Shown: piece after piece, positions 8,596 to 17,479 of the stretch | How the letters are laid out: each line of letters opens with the position of its first letter | Position numbering within the stretch: the stretch's first letter is position 1 | Source of the DNA: Cytophagales bacterium UBA2561 | Lineage (GTDB): Bacteria; Bacteroidota; Bacteroidia; Cytophagales; Thermoflexibacteraceae | Reading direction: 5' to 3' | Length of the DNA stretch: 64,000 nt | NCBI GenBank assembly: GCA_002340355.1 | Contig: DDLX01000026.1 | Location: 124,001 to 188,000, forward strand | Made by a program: the position numbers and the translations under genes | Notes under the pieces: generated by a model | What the model was told of the DNA's origin: nothing | The model's database searches: none | What the model saw: only the letters and a program-made list of their open reading frames with translations

Positions 8596-9588
8596 ATGAC
8601 ACATAAAATGCCACACAAAATTGTAATTTTAGACGGATATACGCTAAATCCCGGTGATTTGAGTTGGGATATTTTTGCTCCTTTTGGAGAGGTCAAAGTT
8701 TACTCTCGACCTCAACCTGAGCAATTAATTGAACGAGCTAAGGAAGCTACCATTTTAATCATTAATAAGGCTGTGATTACGGCTGAAATTTTACAACAAC
8801 TTCCTAATCTTCAATTAATTTGTGTTTCAGCTACTGGTTATAACGTCATTGACCTTGAAGCCACTCGGAAACGAAATATTCCTGTTTGTAATGTTCCTGC
8901 TTATGGGACAGCTGCTGTAGCTCAACACACTTTTGCCTTATTATTGGAATTGTGTAATAAGGTAGGTTTACATTCAGAAAGTGTTCAGAATCAAGAATGG
9001 GCACAAAATATTGATTGGTGTTATTGGAAAACTCCTATCGTGGAGCTTTCAGGAAAAACATTAGGCATTGTTGGTTTTGGAAAAATTGGGCAAAAAACTG
9101 CCGAAATTGGACAAGCATTTGGTTTGAAAATTTTAGCCAATACCCAAAATCCTACTCATAAAAATGCTCCCAATGTAACTTTTACAGATTTAGAAACCGT
9201 CTTTCAGGAAAGTGATTTTGTATCCTTACATTGTGCTTTAACTGAATCTAATTTTCGGTTTGTAAATCAAAAATTATTGAGTCAAATGAAACCTTCGGCT
9301 TTCTTGATTAATACGGGACGGGGAGACTTAATTGAAGAAAAAGATTTAGTTGAAGTACTTAAAAATCAGAAAATTACAGGGGCTGGTTTAGATGTTTTGA
9401 GTCAAGAACCTCCCTCCGAAAATCATCCTTTGACCCAATTAGAAAACTGTATCATTACTCCTCATAATGCTTGGGCAAGCCGTGAAGCACGTTTTCGGTT
9501 ATTGGATACAGTTCGGACAAATATAGGAACCTTCTTAGAAGGAAAATTACAAAATGTGGTAAATGGTGTTCAGTTTGAAACCAATTGA
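8596..9588 (+). CDS. D-2-hydroxyacid dehydrogenase (NAD-dependent)
   Basis: 330-residue cytosolic oxidoreductase of the D-isomer-specific 2-hydroxyacid dehydrogenase family, which interconverts 2-oxoacids and D-2-hydroxyacids. The Rossmann motif GIVGFGKIG is at residues 157-165, and the catalytic set is Arg242 (NTGRGD), Glu271 (SQEPP) and His290 (TPHNAW). Overall it resembles glycerate/hydroxypyruvate reductases, but the substrate is not determined by the sequence. It starts 30 nt after the aminopropyltransferase stop, so the two may be co-transcribed. A convergent gene ends 7 nt beyond its stop. Confidence 0.9.
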   Translation: MTHKMPHKIVILDGYTLNPGDLSWDIFAPFGEVKVYSRPQPEQLIERAKEATILIINKAVITAEILQQLPNLQLICVSATGYNVIDLEATRKRNIPVCNVPAYGTAAVAQHTFALLLELCNKVGLHSESVQNQEWAQNIDWCYWKTPIVELSGKTLGIVGFGKIGQKTAEIGQAFGLKILANTQNPTHKNAPNVTFTDLETVFQESDFVSLHCALTESNFRFVNQKLLSQMKPSAFLINTGRGDLIEEKDLVEVLKNQKITGAGLDVLSQEPPSENHPLTQLENCIITPHNAWASREARFRLLDTVRTNIGTFLEGKLQNVVNGVQFETN

Positions 9589-9595
9589 CGAAAAA

Positions 9596-10570
9596 TTAAA
9601 TAGTACTGCTGGGTAAAATTTCAGTGAAGTTCATTTTATCAACCATAAAGCCAACTTTGGAACGGAATTTTCGCCGTCCACTTTGCTCAATACGCAAGAT
9701 TTTTTGACGACTTTGGTCATAATAGTCCCAAGCTAAAAGTTTCTGTGCCTTAAAATTAGGGTGTGATTTATCAAACAAAAATCCTTCTTGGAGATCTCCT
9801 CGGTAAAATTTAAGGTCGCCATAATGCAAAATATTGGGAGGGCTTTGTTTGGTCAAGATTTCTTGGTCTAATCCCTCTTGAATACTTTGTAAATTCACTT
9901 CTTCAGCAACTTGAGTATTCCAAATTCCATATTCATACCATACGGTCAAGAAACATCGATTTTGAGCATGTTTCAACATAAATTCCCGTTCACTTACACC
10001 ACTATACCAGTCATATTGGCGTTCACCTTTAACCGTCCATGTTTTTAAGCCATAATCCAAAAGAAATCCTGTTTTTAAGTGTTCAACCTGAAAATCAATA
10101 GGATTACGCTCTATCATACCAATCTCACGAGGTTGTCGACCTTTGGAACGAGGCTGAGAATCATTGATAGATAATTTTGGGGGATAACTTGTATTTTTTG
10201 ATATATATCCTTGATTTACAATGTCTTGATAACTCTGGTGACGATACATCACCTCACGCAAGCAGTCATCAGCAATACGATCATTTGCTTCTCGTATTAT
10301 TCTAGGCAGTCGAATTAAATCAGCTAAAAACCAAAAACCAAAGCCTGCAAAAGTTAAAATGTAAAAGATAAATAAAGCAATTTTATTAACATATAAATAA
10401 TGAAGTCCACCCAACAAATGCAGTAAATATGCCGTTGCTAAGTCTTTTGAACGTTTTTTATATTCACGCAAGAAATCCTTCTGAACATTTTCAGGCAACT
10501 GTCGCAGTTGGTTCTTGACAGCGAAAGGCAGTTTTTTATCTAAGTTATAAGGAATAATCGCTTTAGGCAT
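9596..10570 (-). CDS. TM2-like membrane protein with DUF4178 domain
   Basis: 324 residues. Residues ~46-90 hold two hydrophobic segments separated by GLHYLYVNK, as in TM2 domains (YLLHLLGGLHYLY then FGFWFLADLIRLP). Residues ~165-315 resemble DUF4178: LDYGLKTWTVKGERQYDW, FLTVWYEYGIW and a repeated second half with YRGDLQEGFLFD. The N-terminal 45 residues are basic and amphipathic. The role of neither domain is established. It is single and convergent with the dehydrogenase. The combination of a two-helix anchor with a cytoplasmic beta domain suggests a membrane-tethered binding module, which is inference only. Confidence 0.7.
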   Translation of the reverse strand: MPKAIIPYNLDKKLPFAVKNQLRQLPENVQKDFLREYKKRSKDLATAYLLHLLGGLHYLYVNKIALFIFYILTFAGFGFWFLADLIRLPRIIREANDRIADDCLREVMYRHQSYQDIVNQGYISKNTSYPPKLSINDSQPRSKGRQPREIGMIERNPIDFQVEHLKTGFLLDYGLKTWTVKGERQYDWYSGVSEREFMLKHAQNRCFLTVWYEYGIWNTQVAEEVNLQSIQEGLDQEILTKQSPPNILHYGDLKFYRGDLQEGFLFDKSHPNFKAQKLLAWDYYDQSRQKILRIEQSGRRKFRSKVGFMVDKMNFTEILPSSTI

Positions 10571-10806
10571 TCTGAAAATCGGAGTTTAATCGTGTATAAC
10601 TTACAAACTAATAAATAAAGACGATATTTTGTTTGAAAAGATTCAAAACCGTGCCAAAGTGTTGCTTCTAAAATCTAAAAAAAGTAACTCTTTCATTCCT
10701 TATAACTCCTAAAAATGAGGCTTTTCTCTAAAAATCATTTTTACAATTTTTACAAAAAAAACAGCATTGTTTGATGTATAGATTAAAGCCTCTTAAAATA
10801 GTAATC

Positions 10807-11919
10807 TTACTTTTTATAAATGGGTAATTTGACCACTTTTGCTTTTAATACTCGATTTCGAACTCGTATTTGAATTGGAGTAGTTGCTTTTGCAAACTCT
10901 TTTTGAACATAGCCTAAACCAATACCTTTATTCAACATTGGCGATAAAGAACCCGAAGTTACTATTCCAATTTTTTCACCTTCTGCATTTTGAATCTCAT
11001 AATCTTTCCGAGCTATACCCCTGTCTTCCAATTCAAAACCTATCAATCTCCGAGTAAATCCTTCTATTTTTTGTTTTTGTAAGTTTTCAGAATTAACAAA
11101 ATTTTTTGTAAATTTCGTAATCCAACCTAATCCCGCCTCGAGTGGTGAGGTCGTGTCGTCAATGTCATTACCATAAAGACAATATCCCATTTCAAGCCGA
11201 AGAGTATCTCGTGCGCCCAGACCAATAGGTTTAATGTTAAATTCTTCACCTGCTTCAAAAATCGCACCCCAGATTTTTTCTGCAAATTCGTTAGGTACAT
11301 ATACTTCAAATCCTCCTGCTCCCGTGTAACCCGTTGCCGAAATCAAAACATTTTCTATCCCTGCAAATGTGCCTTTTTGGAAAGTGTAGTACTTCATTTC
11401 CGCCAAATTAATGTCAGTTAATTTTTGGAGTGTGGGTATTGCATTTTGCCCTTGTATCGCCAGAAGTGACATTGCATCTGAAATATCCTTGAATTCTACT
11501 CCGAAGTCGTTATACTTCAAAATGTGATTTCGGTCTTTTTCGATATTTGAAGCATTTACAACTAACAAATATTCCTCTTCTGCCAATTTATAAACCAATA
11601 AATCATCGACAATTCCGCCTGTTTCATTGGGCAAACACGAATATTGAACTCCCCCAATTTTTAACTTGGAAGCATCATTAGAAGTTACTTTTTGAACTAA
11701 ATCAAGAGCTTGTTTACCTTTTAAAAGAAACTCACCCATGTGCGAAACATCAAAAACGCCAACGGATTCTCGAACAGCTTTATGCTCCTCTATATCAGAG
11801 GAGTAACGAACAGGCATTAAAAAACCTGCAAATTCAATGATTTTGGCATTAAGTTTTTGGTGAATATGGTGTAAAGCAACTTTTTGAGGTTTATTGGTCG
11901 TGTTTTGGTTATGAGACAT
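10807..11919 (-). CDS. gcvT: Glycine cleavage system T protein (aminomethyltransferase)
   Basis: Transfers the methylene carbon from the aminomethyl-lipoyl H protein to tetrahydrofolate and releases ammonia during glycine breakdown. The 370-residue product carries GcvT features: FAGFLMPVRYSSDIEEHKAVR, VGVFDVSHMGEF, the folate-domain Asp region near residue 104 (GGIVDDLLVYK), TGYTGAGGFEVYVPN and GLGARDTLRLEMGYCLYGND. Length fits the family. Genes for the P and H proteins are not adjacent. No glycine riboswitch is recognisable in the 350 bp upstream. Confidence 0.95.
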   Translation of the reverse strand: MSHNQNTTNKPQKVALHHIHQKLNAKIIEFAGFLMPVRYSSDIEEHKAVRESVGVFDVSHMGEFLLKGKQALDLVQKVTSNDASKLKIGGVQYSCLPNETGGIVDDLLVYKLAEEEYLLVVNASNIEKDRNHILKYNDFGVEFKDISDAMSLLAIQGQNAIPTLQKLTDINLAEMKYYTFQKGTFAGIENVLISATGYTGAGGFEVYVPNEFAEKIWGAIFEAGEEFNIKPIGLGARDTLRLEMGYCLYGNDIDDTTSPLEAGLGWITKFTKNFVNSENLQKQKIEGFTRRLIGFELEDRGIARKDYEIQNAEGEKIGIVTSGSLSPMLNKGIGLGYVQKEFAKATTPIQIRVRNRVLKAKVVKLPIYKK

Positions 11920-12272
11920 GATATTTTTATGGAATTTTTGATTTTATAAAAAAACTATTTATTACAAAATAACGAACAAAGATAAGGCAATTAGGTTCTA
12001 AAAAGAATAGATTAAGACAACATAAGTACTTTATAAAAACATTAATTTCTGAAAAACTTATTCATTCAACTATATTTTTAGTTTTTTAACAAGTTTCTTA
12101 GTTATATTATTATAATATTGAAAATCAGTATTTTAAAATGTATTTTTTATTTTATTTTTGAAAAAAGCTCCAATAACGGAAAATTCAAATTAGGATTTGC
12201 AAATAAAAAAATATACTTTTGAAGCATTGAATAAAGGATACCAATAATACATAAGATTAAAACCATAGAATC
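11920..12272. other. Divergent intergenic region between gcvT and the TonB gene
   Basis: 353 bp, very AT-rich, with no credible ORF. A Bacteroidota -7 type box TACTTTTG lies at 12214-12221, 52 nt before the TonB start, with a TTTG at 12196-12199; that spacing (14) is shorter than usual. Nothing else is recognised. Confidence 0.4.
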
Positions 12273-13133
12273 ATGAAGATGGCAAGTATTTTATTAGCGA
12301 TTGACCCTTGGATGAAAGACACCGCACTCGTGGGAGGGCTTTTTCTAGGAGCAGTTATCGGAAGTGTGTTTTTGTTTCGTTGGATTCTTGACCGTTCAGG
12401 CAAGAAAATCATGAACTCAGGAGTTCAAAATGATGGACTGACCAAAAAATATCATGACGTAGATATTTCTAAGTACAGTCGTCTATTGGGTAATATCGGA
12501 ATGTCTTTGAGTTTGGCTTTGATGATTACTGCATTTGAGTGGAAAACTTATGACGAAGTAGAGTTGATGGACTTAGGACGAGGTGATGAAGAAATTGAAG
12601 AAGTTTTAGAAATTCCTCCAACTCAACAAACTCCTCCTCCTCCTCCCAAAGTAGTTACTCCTGAGATTGTGGAAGTTCCTGATGAAGAAGAAATTGAAGA
12701 GGAAATTGAGGTAGATTTAAATATGGAAGTTTCACAGGAAATGGTTATTGAAGAGGTCGTTGAGGAAGTAGAAGAAGAGGAAGAAGAAGAAGTAGTAGAA
12801 GAAATTTTCACTTTTGCAGAAGAAAATGCTGAGCCTAAAATCGGTACTGTAAAGTTCTTAAAAGCTATTGCCAAAGAGTTAAAGTATCCCAAAACTGCTC
12901 GTCGAATGGGAATTAAAGGAAAAGTTTACGTCCAGTTTATCGTAGAAAAAAACGGAAGATTGACTCAGTATCAGATTGTACGAGGAATTGGTGGCGGATG
13001 TGATGAAGAAGCTCTAAGAGCTGTGAAAGAAGTAGCTAATGATCCCAACAAAGGCATCTGGAAACCTGCTAAGCAACGTGGGAAACCTGTTCGTTTGCGT
13101 TTTGTGTTGCCTGTAACTTTCAAACTGAACTAA
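12273..13133 (+). CDS. TonB-family energy transducer
   Basis: 286-residue inner-membrane protein that passes proton-motive energy to TonB-dependent outer-membrane receptors. Hydrophobic segments lie at ~18-39 and ~71-88. A periplasmic linker follows with TPPPPPK and long glutamate runs (~100-180), then the TonB C-terminal domain (~195-286) with KYPKTARRMGIKGKVYVQF, VRGIGGGCDEEALR and a closing RFVLPVTFKLN. Two membrane segments and an acid-rich linker in place of a Pro-Lys linker are common in Bacteroidota TonB paralogues. No ExbB/ExbD genes are adjacent. A strong terminator follows. Confidence 0.9.
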   Translation: MKMASILLAIDPWMKDTALVGGLFLGAVIGSVFLFRWILDRSGKKIMNSGVQNDGLTKKYHDVDISKYSRLLGNIGMSLSLALMITAFEWKTYDEVELMDLGRGDEEIEEVLEIPPTQQTPPPPPKVVTPEIVEVPDEEEIEEEIEVDLNMEVSQEMVIEEVVEEVEEEEEEEVVEEIFTFAEENAEPKIGTVKFLKAIAKELKYPKTARRMGIKGKVYVQFIVEKNGRLTQYQIVRGIGGGCDEEALRAVKEVANDPNKGIWKPAKQRGKPVRLRFVLPVTFKLN

Positions 13134-13155
13134 TAAATTATATATTTTATATATT

Positions 13156-13196
13156 AAAAGCCTCCTTAAACTCATGAATAGTTCAAGGAGGCTTTT
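13156..13196 (+). terminator. Terminator after the TonB gene
   Basis: Inverted repeat AAAAGCCTCCTT / AAGGAGGCTTTT with a partly paired centre, 22 nt after the TonB stop and just before the end of the convergent Rpn gene. A/T runs on both sides allow termination in both directions. Confidence 0.75.
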
Positions 13197-13213
13197 CAAT
13201 TTGTACTTGAGTA

Positions 13214-14212
13214 TTACAATTGTCGAATTTCTTCAGCAGATAATCCTGTAACTTCAATAATTTCTACCTCTGGTAATCCAGCAATTTTTAGCTTTCGCGC
13301 AATTTCTTGGGCTTGTTCTAGTTTTCCTTGTTCTACCCCCTCTTTCAAGCCTCTTTCCAAACCTCGTTCCAAGCCTTGTTCTAAGCCTTGTTCTAAGCCT
13401 TTCTCCAGTCCTTCCTTCAAACCCTGCTTCAACCCTTCTTTTCGTCCCTCCTTTAGCCCCTGTTGTCTCCCCTTATGAGTAGCTTCAGTCCGAATAGTAT
13501 ACTCCACATTTGCCTCAATTACTCGATTTTTTTGGTAATTCTCGTACTGCTTTTTCTCCGCAAAGGACAAATATTCATAATCTAATTTTTCCTTTGCTTC
13601 TGATAAGCCTTGTGCATTGGAATTTTCTGTTACTTCACTATTTTTCAAAAAGTAGATCCATTCGTCCAATGTGTCCTTAGCAATATCATCAAAATTATTC
13701 ACTTTCAGGATATAATATTTAGGATAAATATCGGAAAGATGTTCAATTCTAAATTCATTACGCTGATATAAAGTAGGCTTTAGGACTTCCTGATCATGAA
13801 CTCCTACAAATTCACCTTGATATTCATAGATATAATCTTTACCATGTCCTAACTGAAAATAGACAATATTTATAGAATATACTTTTCGGATATTGCCATA
13901 TGATTCACCTAGTTTAATGTATTCAGTAATTAATTTAGAAGCACCATACAACATCCGATGAAAATAATCCATTTCAGGATTATTCTGAATTTCAATCAAG
14001 AACAATTCGCCTGTATGATTTTTGGCTAAAATATCAACTCGATTGTATTTATCATTTTCTTCCTCTTGATTGGCTTCACTTTCTAAAATACTTTCAATAT
14101 AAACATCAAACTTTAACAATTCGGTTAGGAAACCTTCTAAAATACCAAAGTTTGCTTTGTGGCGCAATAGTTTTTTCATTGCCCAATCAAAGTGAATTAG
14201 TTTTTTAGCCAT
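13214..14212 (-). CDS. Rpn-family recombination-promoting nuclease / putative transposase
   Basis: 332-residue protein of the PD-(D/E)XK nuclease transposase family (Rpn). N-terminal signature FDWAMKKLLRHKANFGILEG; active-site-like Asp60, Glu74 and Gln76 (YNRVDILAKN...LIEIQNN). The C-terminal third (~245-300) is a run of 4-residue repeats of the type KEGL/EQGL/ERGL, encoded by 12-bp DNA repeats (about 13324-13460), followed by a short helical tail ending in LSAEEIRQL. E. coli Rpn proteins are known to be Ca-stimulated DNases that promote recombination, and such repeats are common in the family. No inverted repeats or target duplications mark it as an active transposon. Confidence 0.88.
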   Translation of the reverse strand: MAKKLIHFDWAMKKLLRHKANFGILEGFLTELLKFDVYIESILESEANQEEENDKYNRVDILAKNHTGELFLIEIQNNPEMDYFHRMLYGASKLITEYIKLGESYGNIRKVYSINIVYFQLGHGKDYIYEYQGEFVGVHDQEVLKPTLYQRNEFRIEHLSDIYPKYYILKVNNFDDIAKDTLDEWIYFLKNSEVTENSNAQGLSEAKEKLDYEYLSFAEKKQYENYQKNRVIEANVEYTIRTEATHKGRQQGLKEGRKEGLKQGLKEGLEKGLEQGLEQGLERGLERGLKEGVEQGKLEQAQEIARKLKIAGLPEVEIIEVTGLSAEEIRQL

Positions 14213-14244
14213 GATTAATTAGCAAAGAATAAGAAACAAAACTT

Positions 14245-14490
14245 CTAAATATTTATTGCATGAACTCCCTTAATTTCAGGAACAGCCTTAATAACCGCTT
14301 GCTCAATACCTGCTCGTAAGGTCATCATTGACATTGGACAGCTTTCACAAGAACCTAAAAGCTTGATTTCCAATATCATATTATCAGTTAAACCTAAAAC
14401 TTCTAAATCACCACCATCTTTAATAAGATAGGGACGTATAGTATTTAACGCCTTATTTGCTTCAATAAGCAAATTATCTTTTTCTTTCAT
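14245..14490 (-). CDS. NifU-like Fe-S scaffold/carrier protein
   Basis: 81 residues, the size of a stand-alone NifU C-terminal domain. It carries the CxxC cluster motif at Cys48 and Cys51 (GSCESCPMSMMTL) and the N-terminal IRPYLIKDGGDLEV typical of the family. It probably binds or hands on a [4Fe-4S] cluster in the cytosol. It lies 85 nt downstream of the Mrp-type ATPase on the same strand, a common pairing that supports a shared role in Fe-S cluster delivery. Confidence 0.92.
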   Translation of the reverse strand: MKEKDNLLIEANKALNTIRPYLIKDGGDLEVLGLTDNMILEIKLLGSCESCPMSMMTLRAGIEQAVIKAVPEIKGVHAINI

Positions 14491-14575
14491 TTCATCTTCA
14501 TATTACAAAGTCACTAAAAAATAAATAGTCAGTGAGCATTTAATTACAACGCAAATTCATTTTTTAAACAGTTTT

Positions 14576-15643
14576 TTAAACAGTAGTCGCGTTTCGTACT
14601 GCCAAAGTTCGCGCTACTTCCTGAGCTACTTCTTCGAAGGCATATCGCACCAGATTTTTTTGCAAGACAATTGGCATTCCTGCATCACCTGACTCTCGGA
14701 CACCCTGTACAATCGGAATTTCACCCAAAAAATTTACTTCATTCCGTTTTGCTAATAACTTTCCTCCCTCTTGTCCAAAAATATAATATTTATTATTTGG
14801 CAATTCTTCAGGCGTAAAGTATGCCATATTTTCAACTACTCCAAGAATTGGGACATCAATTTTTGGCTGTTTAAACATCGCAATTGCTTTCTGGGCATCA
14901 GCTAGCGCTACTTTTTGTGGAGTTGTTACGACTACTGCACCATTCACAGGAATGGTTTGTACAAGAGTCAAATGAATATCACTTGTACCTGGGGGTAAAT
15001 CAATCAATAAATAATCTAATTTTCCCCAATCAGCATCACTTAGAAATTGTCGGAGTGCTGAGCTTGCCATGGGACCTCGCCAAATTACGGCTTCCTCTGG
15101 TGCCGCTAAAAAACCAATTGAAAGTAACTTAACACCATATTTCTGAACAGGAATAATAATATTTTTATTGTTATCCTTTACGACTCCTGGTTTTGCTGTT
15201 TCACAATCAAACATAGTTGGAATAGAAGGACCATAAATATCAGCATCTACCAATCCTACTTTAGCTCCTGTTTCGGCAAGGGCAACCGCCAAATTAGCTG
15301 AAATCGTAGATTTTCCAACGCCACCTTTACCCGAAGCAATGGCAATTACATTCTTGACATTTGGTAAAACTGTGTTATTTGTTCGTAAAGAAGTTACATT
15401 AGCTGTCATATTTACCTCAACCTCCAAATTAGGAGAAACATACTCAGCAATAGCCTCTTCACAAGAAGTGCGGATTTGCTCCTTAAGTGGACACGCAGGA
15501 GTTGTGAGAACTACCGTAAACTTCACTTTATTTCCTTGAATATCAATATCCTGAATCATATTCAAGGAAACTAAATCTTTTTTCAAATCAGGTTCTTCAA
15601 CGTGTGAAAGTGCTGACTTAATTTGATTGGGTGTAATAGACAT
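14576..15643 (-). CDS. Mrp/NBP35-type P-loop ATPase (Fe-S cluster carrier)
   Basis: 355 residues. Residues ~1-90 are a MIP18/DUF59 domain (SHVEEPDLKKDLVSLNMI, LTTPACPLKEQIR). The rest is a deviant Walker-A ATPase: ASGKGGVGKSTISANLAVAL, VDADIYGPS, DYLLIDLPPGTSD. This family loads or carries Fe-S clusters. The CxxC usually found after the VENM segment is absent; here the stretch reads VVENMAYFTPEELPNNK. I believe this variant is common in Bacteroidota, but it means cluster binding must use other ligands or does not occur. It probably forms an operon with the NifU-like gene downstream. Confidence 0.9.
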   Translation of the reverse strand: MSITPNQIKSALSHVEEPDLKKDLVSLNMIQDIDIQGNKVKFTVVLTTPACPLKEQIRTSCEEAIAEYVSPNLEVEVNMTANVTSLRTNNTVLPNVKNVIAIASGKGGVGKSTISANLAVALAETGAKVGLVDADIYGPSIPTMFDCETAKPGVVKDNNKNIIIPVQKYGVKLLSIGFLAAPEEAVIWRGPMASSALRQFLSDADWGKLDYLLIDLPPGTSDIHLTLVQTIPVNGAVVVTTPQKVALADAQKAIAMFKQPKIDVPILGVVENMAYFTPEELPNNKYYIFGQEGGKLLAKRNEVNFLGEIPIVQGVRESGDAGMPIVLQKNLVRYAFEEVAQEVARTLAVRNATTV

Positions 15644-15862
15644 ATAATATTTTGATTTTCAATGGCTTAAACCAACCTCTGAAAGTGATTAAGTATAGAT
15701 TTAAATAAAACCTTGAGCATACTGAAAAAGTTTTATTTTTTGTAACAAATCAAACCAAAACTCGGCAATATCTTTGAACTTTATTTCAGAACAAAATTCG
15801 TTCATACAATAAACCCATTAAGAACTGCTCTCTATTTTATTTAAATCCAAAAATACAATAAT

Positions 15863-17002
15863 ATGAAACCTTATTCCTTTTTTTGCCTAAAAGTTAAAAT
15901 TTTAAGTTTATGGTTTGGTTTTCAGATTTTTAGCTCTATTTCTACTTTCGGGACAGAATCTATTCTTATGGACTCTATCACACAAGATACCACAAAAAAG
16001 ATGACGATTGTCCCATTGCCCGTCATTTACTATACTCCAGAAACTCACTGGGCATTTGGTGCTTTAGGACAATTTTTGTTTAAAATGAGTGCCAAAGATA
16101 CAGCTTCCCGAACTTCAAGTTTACAAGTCACCGCAATTTATACAGCTAATAAACAATATTTAGCAAATACGACATACAATGTATTTTTTGACCAAGAAAA
16201 ATATTGGTTAAATGGATATATCACGTACAAAAAATTTCCTGAGTTCTTTTATGGTCTTGGCAATAATACTTCCTTAGAAAATAGAGAAAACTTCTCCTAT
16301 TTCAGTATTGATTGGGCAGGTTCATTTGTACGAAAAATTAAAAAAGGCACATTTCTAGGAATTACTCATAAATTTCAAAAAATGTATGATGTTGTTCCTG
16401 ACCCAGATACCTTTTTGGAAAACAGTACGTTAGCTGGAGCAAGAGGATTTCGAATTTCGGGAATAGGGTTGACATTCATTCGAGACGAACGAAATAGTAT
16501 TATTAATGCTTCACGAGGATTTTATTTGGAATTTTCGACTCGTTTATTTCGTAAAATGTTGGGGAGTGAATACGAATATGAATTTTATCGAATAGACGCT
16601 CGAAAATATTTCTCTCTCTCTAAAAATCAGCGTCATATTCTTGCTTTTCAGGCATTAGGCGAATTCCGATCAGGTACAGTTCCTATTCACCGACTTTCTC
16701 GGATGGGTGGTGAATATACGATGCGAGGGCATTATATCGGAAGATATCGAGATAACCAATATTGGACAACACAAGCAGAATATCGGTTTCCAATTTATAA
16801 ATTTTTGGGCGGAGTTGGTTTTGCAGGTATGGGCAATGTCTGCCAGTCCTGTATCGAAACATCTTTTGATAAATTAAAATATTCCGTAGGAAGTGGATTA
16901 CGATTTATGATTGACAAAACTGAACGCCTTAATATTCGCTTAGATTATGCCTTTATTCGAGATGATTCTAATTTTTATATTCAAATTACAGAAGCTTTTT
17001 AG
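15863..17002 (+). CDS. BamA/TamA-family outer-membrane beta-barrel protein
   Basis: 379 residues with an N-terminal hydrophobic signal region (~10-30). The remainder is a 16-strand-type barrel of the Omp85 surface-antigen class without POTRA domains. Supporting signs are alternating aromatic strands, GIGLTFIRDERNSIINASRGFYLEF (typical first part of the Bac_surface_Ag domain), YTMRGHYIGRYRDN as the conserved lid-loop motif, and a final strand ending in aromatic F. Its substrate is unknown; lone barrels of this type are frequent in Bacteroidota. It is single, and tRNA-Val follows on the other strand. Confidence 0.82.
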   Translation: MKPYSFFCLKVKILSLWFGFQIFSSISTFGTESILMDSITQDTTKKMTIVPLPVIYYTPETHWAFGALGQFLFKMSAKDTASRTSSLQVTAIYTANKQYLANTTYNVFFDQEKYWLNGYITYKKFPEFFYGLGNNTSLENRENFSYFSIDWAGSFVRKIKKGTFLGITHKFQKMYDVVPDPDTFLENSTLAGARGFRISGIGLTFIRDERNSIINASRGFYLEFSTRLFRKMLGSEYEYEFYRIDARKYFSLSKNQRHILAFQALGEFRSGTVPIHRLSRMGGEYTMRGHYIGRYRDNQYWTTQAEYRFPIYKFLGGVGFAGMGNVCQSCIETSFDKLKYSVGSGLRFMIDKTERLNIRLDYAFIRDDSNFYIQITEAF

Positions 17003-17107
17003 ACAAAAAACGACCTTAATTTATTACTGTCTTGAATAGTTGGTAATTAACGTACTTGTATTATTTTTGATAAAGTATTTTTACAACCTATTGTGTTAAG
17101 ATAAAAG

Positions 17108-17182
17108 TGGAACGTAGAGGATTCGAACCTCCGACCCCTGCCCTGTCAAGGCAGTGCTCTAAACCAACTGAGCTAACGTTCC
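17108..17182 (-). tRNA. tRNA-Val (anticodon GAC)
   Basis: Complete cloverleaf on the minus strand. The acceptor stem GGAACGT/ACGTTCC pairs fully, the D arm is GCTC/GAGC with GG in the loop, and the anticodon stem CTGCC/GGCAG encloses loop TTGACAG, so the anticodon is GAC. The T arm carries TTCGAAT. The discriminator base is A and CCA is not encoded. It reads GUC valine codons. Confidence 0.96.
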
Positions 17183-17422
17183 ATTTTTATTTAGTCTTAA
17201 TAAGTGCGTTCTCTTTCTAAATGCGGGTGCAAATATCTGAATTTTCAAATGATTTTCCAAATAATAACACTAAAAAAATAGTTTAAATACTCTTAGAAAT
17301 CAGATATAAGCTCATTTTTGACAATAAATGTCAGGCTTTGATGTTATTTTTGGGAATATTAAAAAAAATATTTAATGTTTTCTTCAGTTCAAATATATTG
17401 ACAATCAGTTTATTAAAAAAAA

Positions 17423-17456
17423 CACATTCCTTTTAAAAACCACATTCCTTTTAAAA
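17423..17456. repeat. Short tandem duplication upstream of the MORN-repeat gene
   Basis: The 16-mer CACATTCCTTTTAAAA occurs at 17423-17438 and again at 17441-17456, an 18-bp period. It ends 23 nt before the start codon of the next gene, so it lies in its 5' leader and could influence its expression or simply be a slippage duplication. Confidence 0.7.
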
Positions 17457-17479
17457 GTAACACTCCGACCAAAAACCCC

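Noticed and set aside
11920..12272. Glycine riboswitch upstream of gcvT
   Set aside because: The upstream region is AT-rich and shows none of the conserved aptamer elements.
12623..12892. 89-residue Ser/Thr-rich ORF on the minus strand
   Set aside because: It is antisense to the Glu-rich linker of the TonB gene; its low-complexity composition is a mirror of GAA/GAG codons.
13324..13460. CRISPR-like array from the regular DNA repeats
   Set aside because: The 12-bp repeats are in frame within the Rpn gene and have no spacers; they encode four-residue protein repeats.
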